A DNA stretch of 41,372 nt. Origin: Candidatus Woesearchaeota archaeon (lineage in GTDB: Archaea; Nanobdellota; Nanobdellia; SCGC-AAA011-G17; JAGVXY01). The DNA lies in NCBI GenBank assembly GCA_018303545.1, contig JAGVXY010000010.1, forward strand, positions 65,643 through 107,014, read 5' to 3'. Both the position numbers and the translations under genes were made by a program. Below are positions 39,364 through 41,372 of the stretch, one piece after another (positions within the stretch are counted from its first letter, which is position 1; the number at the start of each line of letters is the position of its first letter). The notes beneath the pieces are model-generated. The model had not been told where the DNA came from and did no database searches. It saw nothing but the letters and a program-made list of their open reading frames with translations.

Positions 39364-41372
39364 ATGATAAATCAAAAAAAGAGGGGGTATTTGCAGTTTT
39401 TACTATTAGCAATATTATTCGTTTTTTCAATACCTCTAGTTTATTCTGAAGAATTGATTATTACTTCAGACGCCCCTGTATTTGAAAAAATGGGAGATTA
39501 TGATGCATTTATTTCTGATTCTCTCACATTTGAAATTGGAAGACCACAAATTCCTTTCACAAAAGAGCATTATTATCTTGATGATGATAAAAAAATTGAA
39601 ATAATCATCGAAGAAGGAGAATATATTTTATATAGTAATCTTACCTTATATCCCCTACAAGAACAGGAACGTATTATAGGCGGGATTTTAACAAATAATG
39701 TTTTTTCTTATGATTTAGAATTTTATGAAACTAATGTATTTACTCCTGGGAAGTTTTATGATATCAGTGAAGCATATTTCCGCGACACAAAGTTTGCTTA
39801 TATTAGATTCTTTCCATATCAGTACAATCCAGTAAATAAGGAACTGAGGCATTATCCTCAATTAAAAATTAATATAAGTTATGTTTCCGTTAAAAAAGAA
39901 AATATTAGAAAAGATAATCAGTTCAAAGAAATTAATTCGATTCTATTTAAAAACTATAAAGAAAGCCCTATCACTTTTGATTTAACATTAGGAATTCAAA
40001 ATCAAGTAAAAGCAGAAGCCTTAAAGATTTATATTAATAAAAGTGGAATACATAAATTAACTTATCAGGATCTCAATAGTGCAGGGTTCAATCTAAGTTA
40101 CGATCCAAGGATGTTAAAGATGACAAATAAGAACGAGGAAATTGAAATTTATATTGAAGGTCAAGATGATGGCAGTTTTGACATTAACGATTTCATATTA
40201 TTTTATGCTGATGCAAATAAAAGTGAGGTATTTAATCAATTCAGCTATACAAACGCTTACTGGTTAGAATATAGTGAGTCTAATGGTGCTAGGATGGAAA
40301 CAGAACAGTATGATGGAGGAGAAAATATAACAACCTATATGTCAAATATCCACTATGAATTTGATAACCTATGGCTTACAGAGTATATTACAAAGAATGA
40401 AGATCCTGCATTCATGACTTATATAAATCCTGGAGAAAGCTCGAATCATTTAAATTATACGATAAACATTTCAGATCCCGTGGGAGATGGAAATATTAGT
40501 GTTTATTTATACACTCATCCGAGTTATAATAATTCGCATAATATGACTATAAAAATAAACAATTATACCACTGGCGATTACATTTGGAACAGCACCTTAA
40601 ATTGGAGTGAAAGTCACTTTGATATTATGCGGGGCAATATAAGTGGGTTTATGACAAATGGCAATAATACCATCAGCGTAATTTCAAATTACTTTAGTGT
40701 TAATCCTAATTTTTATTTATATTATATAAATTATATTGATATTAATTATGAAAAAAATTTTTCCAATCCGGCATTATATGTTGAATTTCAGGGTGAGCCA
40801 AATCGTAGTGTGGAAATCACTTTTAATTGCTCTGATATGTATGTATTTAACGTAGACAATCTTAGCATTGTTAGAACAAGTATAACTGATAATACTTCTC
40901 AATTTAATACAACCTCTGCGAAATATATTGCATTATGCAAAAACGATTCAATAACTCCCAATATCTCTATGAGAAGCGTAAATGAGAATAATACAGGTGC
41001 AGAATATCTTATAATTTGCCATAGTGACTTTTGCAACAATTCACAACAATTAGCTGAGTTCAGAAATGCAGAATATACTACTAGATTAACCGACGTGGAA
41101 GATTTATATGATCTTTATACTTATGGATTAATAGATGATAACGCAATAAAAAGTTATATCAACTATTCTTACAACAACTGGGCAACTGTTCCAACATACG
41201 TTGTATTGGTTGGTGACGCAAGTATTAATAAAAAAAATTCATCTCTTCCCACTCATTATACTGAACTTAGTGACGGTTATGTATATTATGTCCCCTCAGA
41301 TAATTGGTTTGTGAGTATTGTTGGGGACGATAGAGTTCCAGATATGTATATTGGTCGAATTCCTGCAAAAAA
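39364..41372 (+). CDS. Gingipain-like C25 peptidase (3' end cut by the window)
   Basis: 669 codons are visible, open to the window end. Basic N-terminus and signal peptide (MINQKKRGYLQFLLLAILFVFSIPLVYS, 1-28), a propeptide-like region (about 30-215), a beta domain with LKIYINKSGIHKLTYQDLNSAGFNL and IYIEGQDDGSFDINDFILFYA as found in C25 family precursors, a carbohydrate-binding-like beta domain with many N-x-S/T sites, then the start of the caspase-like catalytic domain: EYLIICHSDFCNNSQQLAEFRN, YDLYTYGLIDDNAIKSYINYSYNNWATVPTYVVLVGDAS, DNWFVSIVGDDRVPDMYIGRIPA. The catalytic His and Cys lie beyond the window. Probable extracellular cysteine protease. Confidence 0.9.
   Translation, partial: MINQKKRGYLQFLLLAILFVFSIPLVYSEELIITSDAPVFEKMGDYDAFISDSLTFEIGRPQIPFTKEHYYLDDDKKIEIIIEEGEYILYSNLTLYPLQEQERIIGGILTNNVFSYDLEFYETNVFTPGKFYDISEAYFRDTKFAYIRFFPYQYNPVNKELRHYPQLKINISYVSVKKENIRKDNQFKEINSILFKNYKESPITFDLTLGIQNQVKAEALKIYINKSGIHKLTYQDLNSAGFNLSYDPRMLKMTNKNEEIEIYIEGQDDGSFDINDFILFYADANKSEVFNQFSYTNAYWLEYSESNGARMETEQYDGGENITTYMSNIHYEFDNLWLTEYITKNEDPAFMTYINPGESSNHLNYTINISDPVGDGNISVYLYTHPSYNNSHNMTIKINNYTTGDYIWNSTLNWSESHFDIMRGNISGFMTNGNNTISVISNYFSVNPNFYLYYINYIDINYEKNFSNPALYVEFQGEPNRSVEITFNCSDMYVFNVDNLSIVRTSITDNTSQFNTTSAKYIALCKNDSITPNISMRSVNENNTGAEYLIICHSDFCNNSQQLAEFRNAEYTTRLTDVEDLYDLYTYGLIDDNAIKSYINYSYNNWATVPTYVVLVGDASINKKNSSLPTHYTELSDGYVYYVPSDNWFVSIVGDDRVPDMYIGRIPAK

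Noticed and set aside
1-41372. tRNA genes, CRISPR arrays, insertion sequences, integrases
   Set aside because: I looked for T-loop motifs, spaced direct repeats, terminal inverted repeats and transposase or integrase motifs and saw none. A tRNAscan or CRISPR search would be decisive.

Overview
The window is from a small, AT-rich archaeal genome. It carries an archaeal Sec61-gamma/SecE, Spt5, RpoK, the RNase P proteins Rnp2 and Rnp3, proteasome alpha, SBDS, the exosome subunits Rrp4/Rrp41/Rrp42 and an archaeal 7S SRP RNA. Many genes have a TATA box 25-30 nt before the start codon (leaderless transcripts); operon-internal genes have GGAGG-type ribosome sites. A class II LysRS, a bacterial-type ThrRS and several one-pass surface proteins make a DPANN archaeon (Woesearchaeota/Pacearchaeota-like) the best guess; this is inference without a tree.

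Layout. 1-1786: the end of ftsZ, then secE, spt5 and a small membrane protein. 1990-7683: a tight, mostly overlapping six-gene operon that looks like a ubiquitin-like conjugation system: a small protein ending GGQ (candidate modifier), an E2-like protein with an HPxV...C active-site motif, an E1 with two ThiF-type folds in one chain (N-terminal degenerate, C-terminal intact), a JAMM/JAB metalloprotease with a long C-terminal extension, an Lrp/AsnC-type protein and an unrecognised protein with one hydrophobic segment. This is the main accessory system in the window. 7716-14570: AK6/Fap7-type kinase, RNase P p30, a 1194-residue subtilase, a tandem ThyX-like protein and small membrane proteins.

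14669-18797: the archaeal proteasome/exosome/RNase P superoperon (rnp2, psmA, SBDS, rrp4, rrp41, rrp42, rpoK). 18848-23535: a small unknown protein, a HAD phosphatase, a lipoprotein, a DHH phosphoesterase and an Ig-like surface protein. 23705-33383: aminoacyl-tRNA synthetases (pheS-pheT, thrS-lysS) interspersed with a truncated Dph2, an M20 peptidase, a decayed gene with an in-frame stop, a winged-helix regulator and a DUF167 protein. 33510-41372: a surface protein, a SprT-like metalloprotease, a 17-codon Cys-rich peptide gene, a nucleoside deaminase, the SRP RNA with a protein gene 13 nt behind it, a secreted SCP2-like protein, thioredoxin reductase, a membrane protein and the N-terminal part of a gingipain-like C25 peptidase cut by the window edge.

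Working together: the E2, E1 and JAB genes overlap by 1-4 nt or sit in SD-coupled order, so they are almost certainly co-translated in similar amounts, as expected for enzymes of one attach/remove cycle. No CD-NTase (CBASS), RING-type E3, integrase or transposase was seen. No tRNA, CRISPR array or insertion sequence was found.
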